A DNA stretch of 64,000 bases from Actinomyces sp. S6-Spd3 (GCF_000758755.1 NZ_JRMV01000274.1:101548-165547); one strand, 5' to 3'. Numbered from the stretch's first letter, positions 8,703 through 19,552 are shown. Notes: a model not told the origin generated them from the sequence alone. A program made the numbers and translations.

Positions 8703-9347
8703 ATGTCTGAAATCCGTACCATCGATGTTCTGGACCTGCAGGGTAAGAAGGCCGGTTCGGTCGATCTTCCCGCAGAGGTCTTTGACGTTGAGACCAATAT
8801 TCCGCTGATGCACCAGGTCGTCGTCGCTCAGCTTGCTGCAGGCCGTCAGGGCACGCACGCAACCAAGACGCGTGGCATGGTTTCCGGTGGTGGCAAGAAG
8901 CCGTTCCGCCAGAAGGGCACCGGTAACGCTCGTCAGGGCTCGATCCGTGCACCTCACTTCACCGGCGGTGGCATCGTCCACGGTCCGCAGCCTCGCGATT
9001 ACTCGCAGCGCACCCCCAAGAAGATGAAGGTGGGCGCTCTTCGCTCGGCTCTGTCAGACCGCGCACGCAATGGTCGCATCCACGTCGTGACCGCTCTGTT
9101 CGAAGGTGAGAAGCCCTCGACCAAGCAGGCACTGGCTGCGGTTCGCGCTCTTGTTGCCGATCGTCCGGCACTCGTCGTGCTCGAGCGCGGCGACGAGCTC
9201 ACCGCTCTTTCGCTGCGTAACGCACGCGAAGTTCACGTGCTGTGGGCCGATCAGCTCAACACCTACGACGTCCTCGATCACGAAGATGTCATCTTCACCC
9301 AGGGCGCCCTCGAGGCATTCCTTGGCACCAAGGAGGAAACGAAGTGA
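8703..9347 (+). CDS. rplD: 50S ribosomal protein L4
   Basis: The 214-residue protein contains the long L4 loop lining the exit tunnel ([21 protein letters not shown]). In enterobacteria L4 is also the S10 operon repressor. A GTG six bases upstream overlaps the rplC stop, but the ATG at 8703 is better spaced from GAAGGG and gives the usual MSEI-type start. The stop overlaps the rplW start. Confidence 0.96.
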   Translation: MSEIRTIDVLDLQGKKAGSVDLPAEVFDVETNIPLMHQVVVAQLAAGRQGTHATKTRGMVSGGGKKPFRQKGTGNARQGSIRAPHFTGGGIVHGPQPRDYSQRTPKKMKVGALRSALSDRARNGRIHVVTALFEGEKPSTKQALAAVRALVADRPALVVLERGDELTALSLRNAREVHVLWADQLNTYDVLDHEDVIFTQGALEAFLGTKEETK

Positions 9348-9649
9348 GCTCGATCGAATCCGCTAAGAACCCCCGCGACATCATCCTGCGTCCGGTTGTT
9401 ACCGAAAAGTCCTCCATCCTGATGGATGAGGGCAAGTACACCTTCGAAGTTGATCCTCGCTCGAACAAGACCGAGATCAAGATGGCGATCGAAGCAATCT
9501 TCGGCGTGAAGGTTGCTTCTGTGGCGACGCAGAACCGCAAGGGCAAGGTTTACCGCACTCGCAACGGAATCGGCACGCGCAAGGATGTCAAGCGCGCGAT
9601 CGTGACCCTGCGTGAAGGCACCATCGACATCTTCGGCGAGCAGGCCTGA
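9344..9649 (+). CDS. rplW: 50S ribosomal protein L23
   Basis: L23 lies at the tunnel exit, where trigger factor and SRP dock. The 101-residue product ([20 protein letters not shown]) starts at a GTG that overlaps the rplD TGA and follows AAGGAGG. Upstream in-frame codons only shadow rplD. Length and the PVVTEKS motif fit the family. Confidence 0.96.
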   Translation: MSSIESAKNPRDIILRPVVTEKSSILMDEGKYTFEVDPRSNKTEIKMAIEAIFGVKVASVATQNRKGKVYRTRNGIGTRKDVKRAIVTLREGTIDIFGEQA

Positions 9650-9673
9650 GCGTCGGAGAACTAGAGGAAAATC

Positions 9674-10510
9674 ATGGGAATTCGCAAGTACAAGCCCACG
9701 ACCCCGGGTCGTCGTGGTTCGAGCGTCTCTGACTTCGTCGAGATCACTCGTTCCGAGCCCGAAAAGTCGCTGGTGCGTCCGCTGCACAAGACTGGCGGCC
9801 GTAACAACAACGGCCGTGTGACTGCCCGCCACCGCGGCGGCGGCCACAAGCGCGCCTACCGCGTGATCGACTTCCGTCGTCACGACAAGGACGGCGTGCC
9901 CGCACGGGTTGCTCACATCGAGTACGACCCCAACCGCACCGCTCGTATCGCCCTCCTGCACTATGCGGATGGCGAGAAGCGCTACATCCTGGCACCCGCC
10001 AAGCTCAACCAGGGCGACATTGTCGAGGCTGGCCCCGCGGCCGATATCAAGCCCGGCAACAACCTGCCCCTGCGCAACATCCCCCTCGGTACTGTGATCC
10101 ACGCTGTGGAGCTCTACCCCGGCGGTGGCGCAAAGATTGCTCGTAGTGCTGGTACCTCGGTTCAGCTCGTCGCAAAGGAAGGCCGCTTCGCTCAGCTGCG
10201 TATGCCTTCCGGTGAAATTCGCAACGTCGAAATCACTTGCCGCGCAACCATTGGTGAGGTCGGCAACGCCGAGCAGTCCAACATCAACTGGGGCAAGGCC
10301 GGCCGTATGCGCTGGAAGGGCAAGCGCCCGCATGTCCGTGGTGTTGTTATGAACCCGGTTGACCACCCGCACGGTGGTGGTGAAGGCCGTACCTCTGGTG
10401 GTCGTCACCCTGTGTCGCCTTGGGGCAAGCCCGAGGGCCGCACCCGTCGTCCGAACAAGGCCAGCGACCGCATGATCGTGCGTCGTCGCAAGACCGGCAA
10501 GAATCGCTGA
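9674..10510 (+). CDS. rplB: 50S ribosomal protein L2
   Basis: The 278-residue protein is full length and includes the conserved C-terminal region [14 protein letters not shown] around the histidine implicated in peptidyl-transferase function. L2 is required for subunit association. It starts with ATG after CTAGAGGAAA and is 13 nt from rpsS. Confidence 0.98.
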   Translation: MGIRKYKPTTPGRRGSSVSDFVEITRSEPEKSLVRPLHKTGGRNNNGRVTARHRGGGHKRAYRVIDFRRHDKDGVPARVAHIEYDPNRTARIALLHYADGEKRYILAPAKLNQGDIVEAGPAADIKPGNNLPLRNIPLGTVIHAVELYPGGGAKIARSAGTSVQLVAKEGRFAQLRMPSGEIRNVEITCRATIGEVGNAEQSNINWGKAGRMRWKGKRPHVRGVVMNPVDHPHGGGEGRTSGGRHPVSPWGKPEGRTRRPNKASDRMIVRRRKTGKNR

Positions 10511-10523
10511 GTAGGAGCTGGGA

Positions 10524-10805
10524 ATGCCTCGTAGTTTGAAGAAGGGCCCCTTCGTCGACGATCACCTTATGAAGAAGGTTGACGCGGCGGTCGAATCCGG
10601 CTCGAAGAACGTTATCAAGACCTGGTCGCGTCGTTCGGTCATCACCCCGGATTTCCTGGGACTGACCATCGCCGTGCACGACGGTCGCAAGCACGTGCCC
10701 GTTTTCGTCACTGAGTCGATGGTGGGCCACAAGCTCGGAGAGTTCGCTCCCACGCGTACTTTCCGTAGCCACGACAAGGACGATCGCAAGGGACGTCGGC
10801 GCTGA
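10524..10805 (+). CDS. rpsS: 30S ribosomal protein S19
   Basis: The 93-residue protein begins [15 protein letters not shown] and keeps the family's basic pattern to KGRRR. S19 forms part of the 30S head with S13. It lies inside the S10 operon, 35 nt before rplV. Confidence 0.98.
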   Translation: MPRSLKKGPFVDDHLMKKVDAAVESGSKNVIKTWSRRSVITPDFLGLTIAVHDGRKHVPVFVTESMVGHKLGEFAPTRTFRSHDKDDRKGRRR

Positions 10806-10840
10806 GCCGGCCTTGCGTACGGAAGAAAAGGCAGGATTTC

Positions 10841-11212
10841 ATGGAAGCCAAGGCGCAGGCGCGTTTTGTCCGCGTCACGCCCCAGAAGGCACGCCGTGTC
10901 GTGAACGAGGTTCGCGGCAAGGCTGCTTTGGAGGCAGCCGACATTCTGCGGTTTGCCCCGCAGGCCGTCGCCACCGATGTCCGCAAGGTTCTCTTGAGCG
11001 CCGTCGCTAACGCGAAGGTGAAGGCAGAAGCCGCTAAGGAAACCTTCAACGAGGCGGATCTTTTGATCCTCGAAGCCTTTGTTGATGAAGGTCCCACCAT
11101 GAAGCGCTTCCGCCCCCGCGCTCAGGGCCGTGCAGGACGCATTCTTAAGCGCACGAGCCACATCACTGTTGTGGTCGGCACTAAGGAAGATCAGAAGAAG
11201 GGAGACCGGTAA
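10841..11212 (+). CDS. rplV: 50S ribosomal protein L22
   Basis: The 123-residue protein has the L22 opening ([26 protein letters not shown]) and the beta-hairpin region ([20 protein letters not shown]) that lines the exit tunnel, where macrolide-resistance changes map in other species. It is directly followed by rpsC with no spacer. Confidence 0.98.
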   Translation: MEAKAQARFVRVTPQKARRVVNEVRGKAALEAADILRFAPQAVATDVRKVLLSAVANAKVKAEAAKETFNEADLLILEAFVDEGPTMKRFRPRAQGRAGRILKRTSHITVVVGTKEDQKKGDR

Positions 11213-12022
11213 ATGGGCCAGAAGGTTAACCCCACCGGGTTCCGCCTGGGAATCACTACTGATCACCGGTCTCGTTGGTTCTCCGATTCGACGACTGCAG
11301 GTCAGCGTTACGCCGACTACGTTGCAGAAGACGTCGCAATTCGTAAGAACCTGACTGAGAATCTTGAGCGTGCAGGTATTGCAAAGGTCGATATTGAGCG
11401 TACGCGCGACCGCGTTCGCGTCGATCTGCACACCGCTCGCCCCGGTATCGTTATTGGTCGCCGCGGAGCAGAAGCAGATCGTCTTCGCCAGAACCTGGAG
11501 AAGCTCACCGGCAAGCAGGTTCAGCTGAACATCCTCGAGGTCAAGAACCCCGACTTGGTTGCACAGCTGGTCGCACAGGGAATCGCCGAGCAGCTCGCTG
11601 CCCGTGTGTCTTTCCGTCGTGCGATGCGTAAGGGTATTCAGTCTGCACAGCGTGCGGGAGCCAAGGGCATCCGTGTCCAGGTCTCCGGCCGTCTGGGTGG
11701 CGCTGAAATGAGCCGTAGCGAGTTCTACCGCGAAGGCCGTGTCCCGTTGCAGACCCTGCGCGCGAACATCGACTTTGGATTCCACGAGGCGCGTACCACC
11801 TTTGGTCGTATTGGCGTCAAGGTGTGGATCTACAAGGGCGATATCACCGAGCGTGAGTTTGCCCGCCAGCAGGCTGAGCAGGCCAACCGCGGCGGACGCC
11901 GTGGTGGCGAGCGCCGCAACCCGCGTCGCGGCCAGCGTGGCCAGCAGCAGCAGGAGAACACTCAGCAGCAGGAAGCTTCAACTGAGGCACCTGCCGCTAC
12001 CGAGACCGGAACGGAGGCCTGA
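11213..12022 (+). CDS. rpsC: 30S ribosomal protein S3 with Gln-rich tail
   Basis: The 269-residue protein has the S3 KH domain ([14 protein letters not shown]) and C-terminal domain ending near residue 215. The last roughly 50 residues are an extension rich in Arg/Gly and then Gln/Glu/Thr, which looks disordered. The start is ATG immediately after the rplV TAA, behind AGAAGGGAGA. Confidence 0.97.
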   Translation: MGQKVNPTGFRLGITTDHRSRWFSDSTTAGQRYADYVAEDVAIRKNLTENLERAGIAKVDIERTRDRVRVDLHTARPGIVIGRRGAEADRLRQNLEKLTGKQVQLNILEVKNPDLVAQLVAQGIAEQLAARVSFRRAMRKGIQSAQRAGAKGIRVQVSGRLGGAEMSRSEFYREGRVPLQTLRANIDFGFHEARTTFGRIGVKVWIYKGDITEREFARQQAEQANRGGRRGGERRNPRRGQRGQQQQENTQQQEASTEAPAATETGTEA

Positions 12023-12027
12023 GCCCA

Positions 12028-12447
12028 ATGCTCATTCCCCGTCGTACTAAGTGGCGTAAGCAGCACCGCCCGCACCGCACCGGTTTTGCGACCGGCGGCA
12101 CGGAGCTCGCATTCGGCGATTACGGCATTCAGGCACTTGAGGGTGCCTACGTGACCAACCGTCAGATCGAAGCTGCTCGTATCGCAATGACCCGTCACGT
12201 TAAGCGTGGTGGCAAGGTGTGGATCAACATCTTCCCCGACCGCCCGCTGACCAAGAAGCCCGCCGAAACCCGTATGGGTTCCGGTAAGGGTGCCGTTGAG
12301 TGGTGGGTCGCTCCCGTTAAGCCGGGACGCATCATGTTCGAGCTGGCCGGCGTGCCCGAGGCTCTTGCCCGCGAGGCAATGCGTCGCGCCCAGCACAAGC
12401 TTCCGATGAAGACCCGTTTCGTGGTCCGCGAGGGTGGTGACAACTGA
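12028..12447 (+). CDS. rplP: 50S ribosomal protein L16
   Basis: The 139-residue protein starts [15 protein letters not shown] and shows the family motif RMGSGKG. L16 contacts A-site tRNA. Its stop codon overlaps the rpmC start (TGATG). Confidence 0.98.
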   Translation: MLIPRRTKWRKQHRPHRTGFATGGTELAFGDYGIQALEGAYVTNRQIEAARIAMTRHVKRGGKVWINIFPDRPLTKKPAETRMGSGKGAVEWWVAPVKPGRIMFELAGVPEALAREAMRRAQHKLPMKTRFVVREGGDN

Positions 12448-12680
12448 TGGCCGAAAAGGGTCTGACCACCGCCGATCTCGACGCCATGGACGATGCACAA
12501 CTGTCCACCGAACTCGAGAAGGCAAAGGCTGAGCTCTTCAACCTCCGCTTCGCGCAGGCAGTTGGCTCCCTTGAAGACAACGGTCGTATGAAGACTGTTC
12601 GTCGTAATATCGCCCGCATTTACACCATCGCGCGTGAACGGGAGCTTGGCTACCGCACCGCACCTGGCACTGAGGAGTGA
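12447..12680 (+). CDS. rpmC: 50S ribosomal protein L29
   Basis: This 77-residue helical-hairpin protein lies near the tunnel exit. [29 protein letters not shown] is the L29 signature region, visible at residues 31-59. The start overlaps the rplP stop by one base. The stop lies 5 nt before rpsQ. Confidence 0.96.
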   Translation: MAEKGLTTADLDAMDDAQLSTELEKAKAELFNLRFAQAVGSLEDNGRMKTVRRNIARIYTIARERELGYRTAPGTEE

Positions 12681-12685
12681 CAAAC

Positions 12686-12952
12686 ATGGCAGAAAGCACT
12701 GTGCGCAACGAGCGCAAGGTCCGTCGTGGCTACGTCACCAGTGACAAGATGGACAAGACCGTTGTCGTTGAGATTGAGGACCGTGTCAAGCACGCCCTCT
12801 ACGGCAAGGTTATGCGCAAGAGCAAGAAGGTCAAGGTTCACGACGAGCACAACGAGTGCTCCGTTGGCGACCTCGTCCTGATTATGGAGACTCGTCCGCT
12901 CTCCGCCACCAAGCGGTGGCGCGTGGTCGAGATTCTCGAAAAGGCGAAGTGA
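12686..12952 (+). CDS. rpsQ: 30S ribosomal protein S17
   Basis: The 88-residue protein has the S17 OB fold sequence ([20 protein letters not shown]). The ATG at 12686 sits 8 nt behind TGAGGAG. A GTG at 12677 overlapping the rpmC stop is less well placed. It ends the first translational block of the operon before a 95-nt spacer with a hairpin. Confidence 0.95.
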   Translation: MAESTVRNERKVRRGYVTSDKMDKTVVVEIEDRVKHALYGKVMRKSKKVKVHDEHNECSVGDLVLIMETRPLSATKRWRVVEILEKAK

Positions 12953-12991
12953 CATTCGCCTAACAGACCGAAATCCGTTCGGCAAGGCTCG

Positions 12992-13013
12992 GCCCCGGAG
13001 GAAACTCCGGGGC
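12992..13013 (+). promoter_or_regulatory. GAAA-tetraloop hairpin between rpsQ and rplN
   Basis: A perfect 9-bp stem, GCCCCGGAG with CTCCGGGGC, is closed by a GAAA loop. It lies in the spacer separating the S10 and spc halves of the cluster. With no T-run it is more likely a processing or stability element than a full terminator. Confidence 0.5.
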
Positions 13014-13047
13014 AGAGAACCGGCTCGACGACAGGAGTCAGTAGAAA

Positions 13048-13416
13048 ATGATCCAGCAGGAGTCGCGACTGAAGGTCGCCGACAACACAGGTGCTAAGGA
13101 AATCCTCACCATCCGTGTTCTCGGCGGATCTGGTCGGCGTTATGCCGGAATCGGCGACGTGATCGTCGCCACCGTCAAGGATGCTATCCCTGGCGGCAAT
13201 GTTAAGAAGGGGGACGTCGTCAAGGCGGTCATCGTGCGTACGCGCAAGGAGACCCGTCGCCCCGACGGTTCCTACATCCGTTTCGATGAAAACGCGGCAG
13301 TCATTCTCAAGAATGACGGTGAACCCCGCGGTACGCGTATCTTCGGCCCCGTGGGCCGCGAGCTGCGTGAAAAGAAGTTCATGCGAATCGTTTCTCTCGC
13401 ACCGGAGGTGATCTGA
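13048..13416 (+). CDS. rplN: 50S ribosomal protein L14
   Basis: The 122-residue protein has the L14 start [18 protein letters not shown] and the usual length. It forms part of an intersubunit bridge. The stop overlaps the rplX start by one base. Confidence 0.98.
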   Translation: MIQQESRLKVADNTGAKEILTIRVLGGSGRRYAGIGDVIVATVKDAIPGGNVKKGDVVKAVIVRTRKETRRPDGSYIRFDENAAVILKNDGEPRGTRIFGPVGRELREKKFMRIVSLAPEVI

Positions 13417-13850
13417 TGGCAGCGAAGATTCGTAAGGGTGACTTGGTCGAGGTCGTTCGTGGACGTACCTCGGATGAAAAGGAACTCGCAAAGCGCAATG
13501 CTCGCCGTGCAGAGCAGGGCCTCGCGCCCCTCAAGCCCGGCGACAAGGGCAAGCAGGGTCGCGTTATCCGCGTTTTCCCCGCTGAGGAAAAGGTCCTCGT
13601 TGAGGGCATTAACCTGAAGACCCGCCATGTTCGTCAGGGACAGACTCAGGGCCAGGCCGGCGGCATCATCACCGTCGAGGCTCCGATCTCGCTGTCGAAG
13701 GTTGCTCTGGTGGATCCCGAGACGAAGCAGCGCGTTCGCGTTGGCTTCCGCGAGGACACCGTTGAGCGTGACGGCCGTACGCGCACCGTTCGCGTCCGCG
13801 TCACCCGTGGCGGTGCTCGCCGCGGTATCGAGCAGGGCAAGGAGATCTGA
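13416..13850 (+). CDS. rplX: 50S ribosomal protein L24 with internal insertion
   Basis: The KOW-domain protein is 144 residues, against about 100-105 in many bacteria. The KOW motif is split: [14 protein letters not shown] is followed by an insertion of roughly 25-30 charged residues before [15 protein letters not shown]24 initiates 50S assembly. Insertions here are known in some Actinobacteria, so this is lineage-typical rather than damage. Confidence 0.95.
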   Translation: MAAKIRKGDLVEVVRGRTSDEKELAKRNARRAEQGLAPLKPGDKGKQGRVIRVFPAEEKVLVEGINLKTRHVRQGQTQGQAGGIITVEAPISLSKVALVDPETKQRVRVGFREDTVERDGRTRTVRVRVTRGGARRGIEQGKEI

Positions 13851-13852
13851 CA

Positions 13853-14398
13853 ATGGCCCCGCGTTTGAAGGAAAAGTACAACTCCGAAATTCGTGACGCT
13901 CTGCGCGAAGAGTTCAAGCACGAAAACCCCATGCAGGTTGGCGGTCTTGTCAAGATCGTTGTCAACATGGGCGTCGGCGAGGCGGCTCGTGATTCGAAGG
14001 CACTTGAGGGCGCGATCCGCGACCTCACTGCCATCACTGGCCAGAAGCCTCAGACGAGTAAGGCGAAGAAGTCGATCGCACAGTTCAAGCTGCGTGAGGG
14101 CCAGGTTATTGGCGCTTTCGTGACGCTGCGTGGCGATCGCATGTGGGAGTTCCTTGACCGTCTGCTCTCGACTGCGCTTCCGCGTATTCGTGACTTCCGC
14201 GGTCTGTCCTCGAAGCAGTTCGACGGACACGGCAACTACACCTTTGGCCTGACGGAGCAGTCCATGTTCCACGAGATCGATCAGGATTCCATCGACCGCG
14301 TTCGCGGCATGGATATCACGGTCGTCACCTCGGCCTCCACCGACGAAGAGGGCCGCGCCCTCCTGCGTCACCTCGGCTTCCCGTTTAAGGAGGACTGA
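13853..14398 (+). CDS. rplE: 50S ribosomal protein L5
   Basis: The 181-residue protein binds 5S rRNA in the central protuberance. The sequence is collinear with the family ([34 protein letters not shown]). It starts 2 nt after the rplX stop, behind AAGGAGAT. Confidence 0.98.
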   Translation: MAPRLKEKYNSEIRDALREEFKHENPMQVGGLVKIVVNMGVGEAARDSKALEGAIRDLTAITGQKPQTSKAKKSIAQFKLREGQVIGAFVTLRGDRMWEFLDRLLSTALPRIRDFRGLSSKQFDGHGNYTFGLTEQSMFHEIDQDSIDRVRGMDITVVTSASTDEEGRALLRHLGFPFKED

Positions 14399-14400
14399 CC

Positions 14401-14586
14401 ATGGCTAAGACGTCACTGAAGATCAAGGCTGCGCGTAAGCCCAAGTTCGGCGTGCGCGGCTACACCCGGTGCAACCGCTGCGGTCGTCCCCGCTCGGTGT
14501 ACCGCAAGTTCGGACTGTGCCGTGTGTGCCTGCGTGAGCTCGCCCTTCGTGGCGATCTTCCGGGTGTCACCAAGAGCAGCTGGTAA
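14401..14586 (+). CDS. rpsN: 30S ribosomal protein S14, zinc-binding type Z
   Basis: This is the short (61-residue) S14 with a zinc ribbon: CNRCG and CRVC supply the four cysteines. Many actinobacteria carry a second, cysteine-free S14 elsewhere for zinc starvation; none is in this window. It starts 2 nt after rplE. Confidence 0.97.
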   Translation: MAKTSLKIKAARKPKFGVRGYTRCNRCGRPRSVYRKFGLCRVCLRELALRGDLPGVTKSSW

Positions 14587-14648
14587 AACTGACGTCGTAG
14601 GTCCCGGGTTACCGGAGAAACCGCGACGAGGAAGGGGAGAATCCCCAA

Positions 14649-15047
14649 ATGACAATGACTGATCCGATCGCAGACATGCTGACGCGTCTGCGTAACGCGA
14701 ACCATGCGCGCCACGAGTCGGTTTCAATGCCGTACTCGAAGCTCAAGGCCGCAATCGCGAAGATTCTCGTCGAGGAAGGCTACATCGCCTCCATCGACGT
14801 CGAGGATGCCAAGGTCGGCAAGACGCTCGTCATCACCCTCAAGTACGGCTCGCACCGCGAGTCCGCCATCGAGGGCCTGCAGCGCGTTTCCAAGCCCGGT
14901 CTGCGCGTCTATGCCAAGTCCACCAACCTGCCCAAGGTCCGCGGCGGCCTCGGCGTGGCAATTCTGTCCACGTCTTCTGGCCTGCTCACCGACCGCCAGG
15001 CAGCCGAGAAGGGTGTGGGTGGGGAAGTCCTCGCCTACATCTGGTGA
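14649..15047 (+). CDS. rpsH: 30S ribosomal protein S8
   Basis: The 132-residue protein begins [16 protein letters not shown] and ends GGEVLAYIW, both family-typical. In E. coli S8 is the repressor of the spc operon. A 62-nt spacer with a possible weak stem precedes it. The ribosome-binding site is AAGGGGAGA. Confidence 0.98.
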   Translation: MTMTDPIADMLTRLRNANHARHESVSMPYSKLKAAIAKILVEEGYIASIDVEDAKVGKTLVITLKYGSHRESAIEGLQRVSKPGLRVYAKSTNLPKVRGGLGVAILSTSSGLLTDRQAAEKGVGGEVLAYIW

Positions 15048-15062
15048 TGAGGAGGCTGAGTA

Positions 15063-15599
15063 ATGTCGCGTATTGGTAAGAATCCGATCGATATCCCCGC
15101 CGGCGTTGACGTCACCATCAATGGTGCAGACGTTACCGTCAAGGGCCCCAAGGGAACGCTGAGCCACGTTGTGGCTGAACCGATCAACGTCGCCATCGAG
15201 GGAAGCCAGGTCGTTGTGACCCGCCCCAGCGATGACCGCGTCGCGCGTTCGCTTCACGGCCTGACTCGCACCCTGATCGCTAACATGATCGAAGGTGTGA
15301 CGAAGGGCTTCTCCAAGCAGCTCGAAATCGCCGGTACCGGTTACCGCGTTGTTGCCAAGGGCAAGGACCTTGAGTTCTCCCTCGGTTTCTCGCACACGGT
15401 CCTGGTCACCGCTCCCGAGGGCATCGAGTTCACCGTTGAGTCTCAGACGAAGTTCACCGTCGCAGGCATCGACAAGCAGCTCGTCGGAGAGACCGCCGCT
15501 CGCATCCGTAAGCTCAAGAAGCCTGAACCCTACAAGGGCAAGGGTATCCACTACGTGGGCGAGACCATCCGTCGCAAGGTTGGAAAGGCTGGTAAGTGA
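15063..15599 (+). CDS. rplF: 50S ribosomal protein L6
   Basis: The 178-residue protein with two related domains starts [12 protein letters not shown] and ends with the [15 protein letters not shown] signature. It lies at the base of the factor-binding stalk. The stop overlaps the rplR start. Confidence 0.98.
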   Translation: MSRIGKNPIDIPAGVDVTINGADVTVKGPKGTLSHVVAEPINVAIEGSQVVVTRPSDDRVARSLHGLTRTLIANMIEGVTKGFSKQLEIAGTGYRVVAKGKDLEFSLGFSHTVLVTAPEGIEFTVESQTKFTVAGIDKQLVGETAARIRKLKKPEPYKGKGIHYVGETIRRKVGKAGK

Positions 15600-15970
15600 T
15601 GGCGTACACAGTCAAGGGCAAGGGCAAGTTCGTCGCTCGCAAGCGTCGTCACCTGCGCCTGCGCAAGAAGGTTCAGGGCACCCCTGCGCGTCCGCGTTTG
15701 GTTGTCACCCGTTCGAACCGCCATATGGTCGCACAGATTGTGGACGATACCATCGGTCACACTCTGGTCTCCGCTTCGACCAAGGAAGCTGCACTCGTTG
15801 CCGCTGAAGGTACGAAGAAGGACAAGGCCTACCAGGTCGGCACTCTCATTGCAGAGCGCGCAAAGGCCGCAGGCATCACCGCTGTGGTCTTCGACCGCGG
15901 TGGCAATAAGTACCACGGCCGCGTTGCGGCAGTCGCAGAAGCCGCCCGTGAGGGCGGACTTGAGCTGTGA
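15599..15970 (+). CDS. rplR: 50S ribosomal protein L18
   Basis: The 123-residue protein brings 5S rRNA to the ribosome with L5. The ATG at 15599 overlaps the rplF TGA (TGATG); a GTG one codon upstream is less likely. The body shows [20 protein letters not shown] and AREGGLEL at the end, as in the family. Confidence 0.96.
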   Translation: MAYTVKGKGKFVARKRRHLRLRKKVQGTPARPRLVVTRSNRHMVAQIVDDTIGHTLVSASTKEAALVAAEGTKKDKAYQVGTLIAERAKAAGITAVVFDRGGNKYHGRVAAVAEAAREGGLEL

Positions 15971-15999
15971 CTGAGGCTCGAGGAAAGGGAGATCAACTG

Positions 16000-16692
16000 A
16001 TGGCTGCATCGCAGCGAAGCAGGAACGGTCAGGAAGGCGCCGAGCGCTCAGGCGACGGCGAACGCCGTGACCGTCGCTCCGGTCGCGAGAACCGCGACGC
16101 TCGTCGGGGCGAAAACAAAGATCAGTACATCGAGCGTGTTGTCACCATCAACCGCGTGTCCAAGGTTGTGAAGGGTGGACGTCGTTTCTCCTTCACCGCT
16201 CTGGTTGTCGTCGGTGACGGTGAAGGCACCGTCGGTATCGGCTACGGAAAGGCCAAGGAAGTTCCCCAGGCTATTTCCAAGGGTGTTGAGGAAGCGAAGA
16301 AGAACTTCTTCCGCGTCCCCATGATCCGCCGTACCATCACTCACGTTGTTCAGGGCCGCGACGCGGCCGGCGAGGTTCTGCTTCGTCCGGCAGCCCCCGG
16401 TACCGGCGTTATCGCCGGCGGCCCCGTCCGTGCAGTCCTCGAGGCTGCAGGCGTCCACGACGTGTTGACGAAGTCGCTCGGTTCTGACAACGCAATCAAC
16501 ATTGTTCATGCAACTGTTGCCGCACTGAAGCTTCTGGAACAGCCCGAAGCAGTCGCAGCTCGCCGCGGTCTTCCGCTCGAGCGCGTTGCTCCGGCCTCGA
16601 TGCTCCGTGCACGCGCAGAAGGCGAAGCTGAGAAGCGCGCTGCCGCAGAGGCAAGCGAAGCTGACAAGGCTGCAGCGGGGGTGACTGAGTGA
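16000..16692 (+). CDS. rpsE: 30S ribosomal protein S5
   Basis: S5 has a double-stranded RNA-binding-like fold and guards decoding fidelity. I choose the ATG at 16000 behind GAAAGGGAGA over a GTG overlapping rplR; this gives 230 residues. The core ([20 protein letters not shown]) starts near residue 42 after a charged, probably disordered N-terminal extension. An Ala/Glu-rich tail follows the core. Both extensions look like lineage features. Confidence 0.95.
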   Translation: MAASQRSRNGQEGAERSGDGERRDRRSGRENRDARRGENKDQYIERVVTINRVSKVVKGGRRFSFTALVVVGDGEGTVGIGYGKAKEVPQAISKGVEEAKKNFFRVPMIRRTITHVVQGRDAAGEVLLRPAAPGTGVIAGGPVRAVLEAAGVHDVLTKSLGSDNAINIVHATVAALKLLEQPEAVAARRGLPLERVAPASMLRARAEGEAEKRAAAEASEADKAAAGVTE

Positions 16693-16874
16693 TGGCAAAT
16701 CTGAAGATCACACAGGTCAAGTCCTCCATCGGCGCCAAGCAGAACATGAAGGACACACTGCGCACCCTCGGGCTGCGCAAGATCGGCCAGAGCGTCGTTC
16801 GTGAGGATTCGGAAACCGTTCGCGGTGCGATCCACACGGTGCGTCACCTGGTTACTGTTGAGGAGGTCGACTGA
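16692..16874 (+). CDS. rpmD: 50S ribosomal protein L30
   Basis: The 60-residue protein ([14 protein letters not shown], then [10 protein letters not shown]) is a standard L30. Its ATG overlaps the rpsE stop, and the stop is 2 nt before rplO. Confidence 0.97.
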   Translation: MANLKITQVKSSIGAKQNMKDTLRTLGLRKIGQSVVREDSETVRGAIHTVRHLVTVEEVD

Positions 16875-16876
16875 CC

Positions 16877-17356
16877 ATGGCGGACTCCACGAAGAACACC
16901 GGTGAAGAGCAGGTGCGCGTCGTTCGACTGCACCACCTGCGTCCCGCCGCTGGTGCAAAGACCGCGAAGACCCGCGTTGGCCGCGGTGAAGGTTCAAAGG
17001 GTAAGACCGCTGGACGTGGTACCAAGGGCACCAAGGCCCGTTACCAGGTTCCCGCAGGCTTCGAGGGTGGACAGATGCCCATCCACATGCGCCTTCCCAA
17101 GCTGCGTGGTTTCAAGAACCCCTTCCGCGTTGAGTACCAGGTCGTCAACGTTGGTCGTCTGCAGGAGCTTTTCCCCGAAGGTGGAAAGGTGACTGTCGAG
17201 GATCTCGTTGCACGCAATGCGGTGCGCGACGGTTGGGCAGTTAAGGTGCTGGGCACCGGCGAGCTCACTGTTAAGCTCGAGGTTGAGGTCGACTCTTGGT
17301 CGGCTTCTGCAGAAGCAAAGATTACTGCTGCTGGCGGATCCATCAAGACCCGCTGA
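16877..17356 (+). CDS. rplO: 50S ribosomal protein L15
   Basis: The 159-residue protein has the Gly/Arg/Lys-rich L15 N-terminal arm ([19 protein letters not shown]) and folded C-terminal half. It is the last ribosomal gene before a hairpin that separates spc from secY. About 15 acidic/basic residues precede the family start. Confidence 0.97.
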   Translation: MADSTKNTGEEQVRVVRLHHLRPAAGAKTAKTRVGRGEGSKGKTAGRGTKGTKARYQVPAGFEGGQMPIHMRLPKLRGFKNPFRVEYQVVNVGRLQELFPEGGKVTVEDLVARNAVRDGWAVKVLGTGELTVKLEVEVDSWSASAEAKITAAGGSIKTR

Positions 17357-17368
17357 CCAGTGATTGCC

Positions 17369-17399
17369 ACGGGGTGGCTCGGTTTCCGGGCCACCCCGT
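17369..17399 (+). terminator. Hairpin after rplO
   Basis: A 10-bp stem (ACGGGGTGGC with GCCACCCCGT) stands 13 nt after rplO. A weak CTTTCTC follows. It may separate secY, which has its own 230-nt upstream region, from the spc genes. Confidence 0.65.
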
Positions 17400-17588
17400 T
17401 CCGCTTTCTCATCAACAGGGCCTAATCCCCGCAAGCAGCATTGTGTGCATAGGGGAGAGGGCCTTTACCCATCTCACAGTTTCCCAAGTTTGCTACTTTT
17501 AATTCACAGAATCAGTGTTATTTCAGGTAGGCTTTTGGGAGTCCTGCGATCTGTGGATCGCATTTATTCCATTTACTAGGAGGAAGCC

Positions 17589-18881
17589 TTGCTCAGTGCG
17601 TTCGCGCAGGCATTCCGTACCCCAGATCTTCGACGGAAGCTTCTTTTCTCGCTGTTCATTATGGCGATGTTCCGTCTTGGATCTTTTATCCCAACTCCGG
17701 GCGTTGACTCGCAGGCAGTTGCGAAGTGTCTAGCTCAGCAAAATGACGCCTCGCTTCTGGACCTCGTCAACCTATTCTCCGGTGGGGCGCTCCTCCAGTT
17801 GTCTGTCTTCGCGTTGGGCATCATGCCCTACATCACCGCGTCGATTATTATCCAGCTTCTTCGCGTCGTGATTCCGCGCTTCGATGACCTCCACAAGGAA
17901 GGTCAGACAGGCCAGGCAAAGCTCACGCAGTACACGCGTTACCTGACAATCTTCCTGGGTATTCTCCAGTCGACGACGATGATCTCGCTGGCCCGCTCCG
18001 GCAACCTTTTCGCCGGATGCTCTGAGAAGGTCATCCCCTCGAACTCCGTGTGGACTTTCCTCCTCATGATGATCGTGATGACGGCCGGTACCGGCGTCAT
18101 CATGTGGCTGGGTGAATTGATCACCGAGCGCGGCATCGGTAACGGTATGTCCCTCTTGATCTTCACCTCAATCACCGCGCGTATGCCCGCGCAGCTTCTG
18201 ACCATCGGCCAGGGCGGTAAGTGGGGAGCGGTCTTCGCGATCCTCGGCCTCATGCTTGTCGTCTCAATTGTGGTCGTCTATCTCGAGCAGGCTCAGCGCC
18301 GAATTCCGGTTCAGTACGCAAAGCGCATGATCGGCCGGCGCCAGTACGGTGGAACCACCACCTATATCCCGCTCAAGATCAACATGTCCGGCGTTATCCC
18401 GGTCATCTTCGCGTCATCTCTTCTTGCATTCCCCCCGATGCTTGCTCAGTTTGGCCGCCAGGACTCCAAGTGGGTCCAATGGATCAGTGCCAACTTCCAT
18501 CAGGACGCGTGGCCCTACTTGACCACCTACGCCCTGCTCACGCTCTTCTTCACCTTCTTCTACACCGCGATCACTTTCGATCCCGATGAAGTAGCGGACA
18601 ACATGAAGCGCTACGGCGGCTTTATTCCCGGCTATCGTGCCGGCCGTCCGACGGCTGAATATCTGCGCTACGTGATCAACCGAATCACCACCGCCGGTGC
18701 TCTCTACTTGGTCACTGTCGCATTGATCCCGTCGTTGGCGATCATCCCGCTGCATATTTCTCAAGGACAAATGCCCTTCGGTGGCACGACCCTTCTGATT
18801 ATCATCGGTGTCGGCCTGCAGACGGTGAAGGAAATTAATACACAGCTTCAACAGCACCACTACGAAGGATTCTTGCGATGA
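17589..18881 (+). CDS. secY: Protein translocase subunit SecY
   Basis: The 430-residue channel subunit of the Sec translocon has ten predicted membrane spans; the first begins about residue 15 (RKLLFSLFIMAMFRLGSFIPTPGVD). The TTG start is decided by the AGGAGG ending 5 nt upstream. It forms a translationally coupled pair with adk (stop/start overlap ATGA). Confidence 0.97.
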   Translation: MLSAFAQAFRTPDLRRKLLFSLFIMAMFRLGSFIPTPGVDSQAVAKCLAQQNDASLLDLVNLFSGGALLQLSVFALGIMPYITASIIIQLLRVVIPRFDDLHKEGQTGQAKLTQYTRYLTIFLGILQSTTMISLARSGNLFAGCSEKVIPSNSVWTFLLMMIVMTAGTGVIMWLGELITERGIGNGMSLLIFTSITARMPAQLLTIGQGGKWGAVFAILGLMLVVSIVVVYLEQAQRRIPVQYAKRMIGRRQYGGTTTYIPLKINMSGVIPVIFASSLLAFPPMLAQFGRQDSKWVQWISANFHQDAWPYLTTYALLTLFFTFFYTAITFDPDEVADNMKRYGGFIPGYRAGRPTAEYLRYVINRITTAGALYLVTVALIPSLAIIPLHISQGQMPFGGTTLLIIIGVGLQTVKEINTQLQQHHYEGFLR

Positions 18882-19453
18882 CCGCTATCGTTCTCCTCGG
18901 CCCTCCCGGAGCGGGCAAGGGCACACAGGCAGCACGTATCGCCGAGCGTTTGGGTATTCCCGCGATCTCGACCGGAGAGATTTTCCGCGCCAATATGTCC
19001 GAGGGCACCGAGCTGGGCAAGCGTGCCAAGGAGTACATGGAACGCGGAGAGTTCGTTCCCGACTCTGTCACGAACCCCATGGTGAAGGTTCGCCTCGCGG
19101 CACCCGACACCGCAAATGGTTTCCTTCTTGACGGCTACCCGCGCACGCTCGAGCAAGCGCATGTCCTACGCGATATGCTCGCTGAGCTCGGAGTCAGCCT
19201 CGACGTCGTCCTCGAAATTCAGGTCGACGAAGACGAGGTTGTTGCTCGCATGCTCAAGCGCGCGACCGAGCAGAACCGCGCGGATGACACCGAACCCGTG
19301 ATCCGCCACCGCCTCGAGATCTACCATGAACTGACCGAGCCCATGGCCACCTACTACGCAGACCAGGATCTGCTTCAGGCAATCGATGGTCGCGGAACGA
19401 TTGACGAAGTCAGCGAACGCATCTTCGCAGTCTTGGACGGTCTCAATAACTAA
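18878..19453 (+). CDS. adk: Adenylate kinase
   Basis: The enzyme interconverts ATP+AMP and 2 ADP. Walker A GPPGAGKGTQ is at residues 7-16. The 191-residue length and the short loop between MLKRA and IRHRL show the short-LID form without a zinc knuckle. The ATG overlaps secY by four bases, the classical secY-adk pairing. Confidence 0.97.
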   Translation: MTAIVLLGPPGAGKGTQAARIAERLGIPAISTGEIFRANMSEGTELGKRAKEYMERGEFVPDSVTNPMVKVRLAAPDTANGFLLDGYPRTLEQAHVLRDMLAELGVSLDVVLEIQVDEDEVVARMLKRATEQNRADDTEPVIRHRLEIYHELTEPMATYYADQDLLQAIDGRGTIDEVSERIFAVLDGLNN

Positions 19454-19495
19454 AGCATTGCGTACATGGCGCTCGATGTGGCGTTGACGCAAAAC

Positions 19496-19536
19496 TGGGG
19501 CGCGGTGGCAAACGACCATCGCGCCCCATAATTTTT
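19496..19536 (+). terminator. Rho-independent terminator after adk
   Basis: A 13-bp stem (19496-19508 with 19516-19528, one G-U pair) is followed by TAATTTTTAT. It lies just before map, so map may be expressed by readthrough or from its own start. Confidence 0.85.
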
Positions 19537-19552
19537 ATCTGAAGGAAACAGC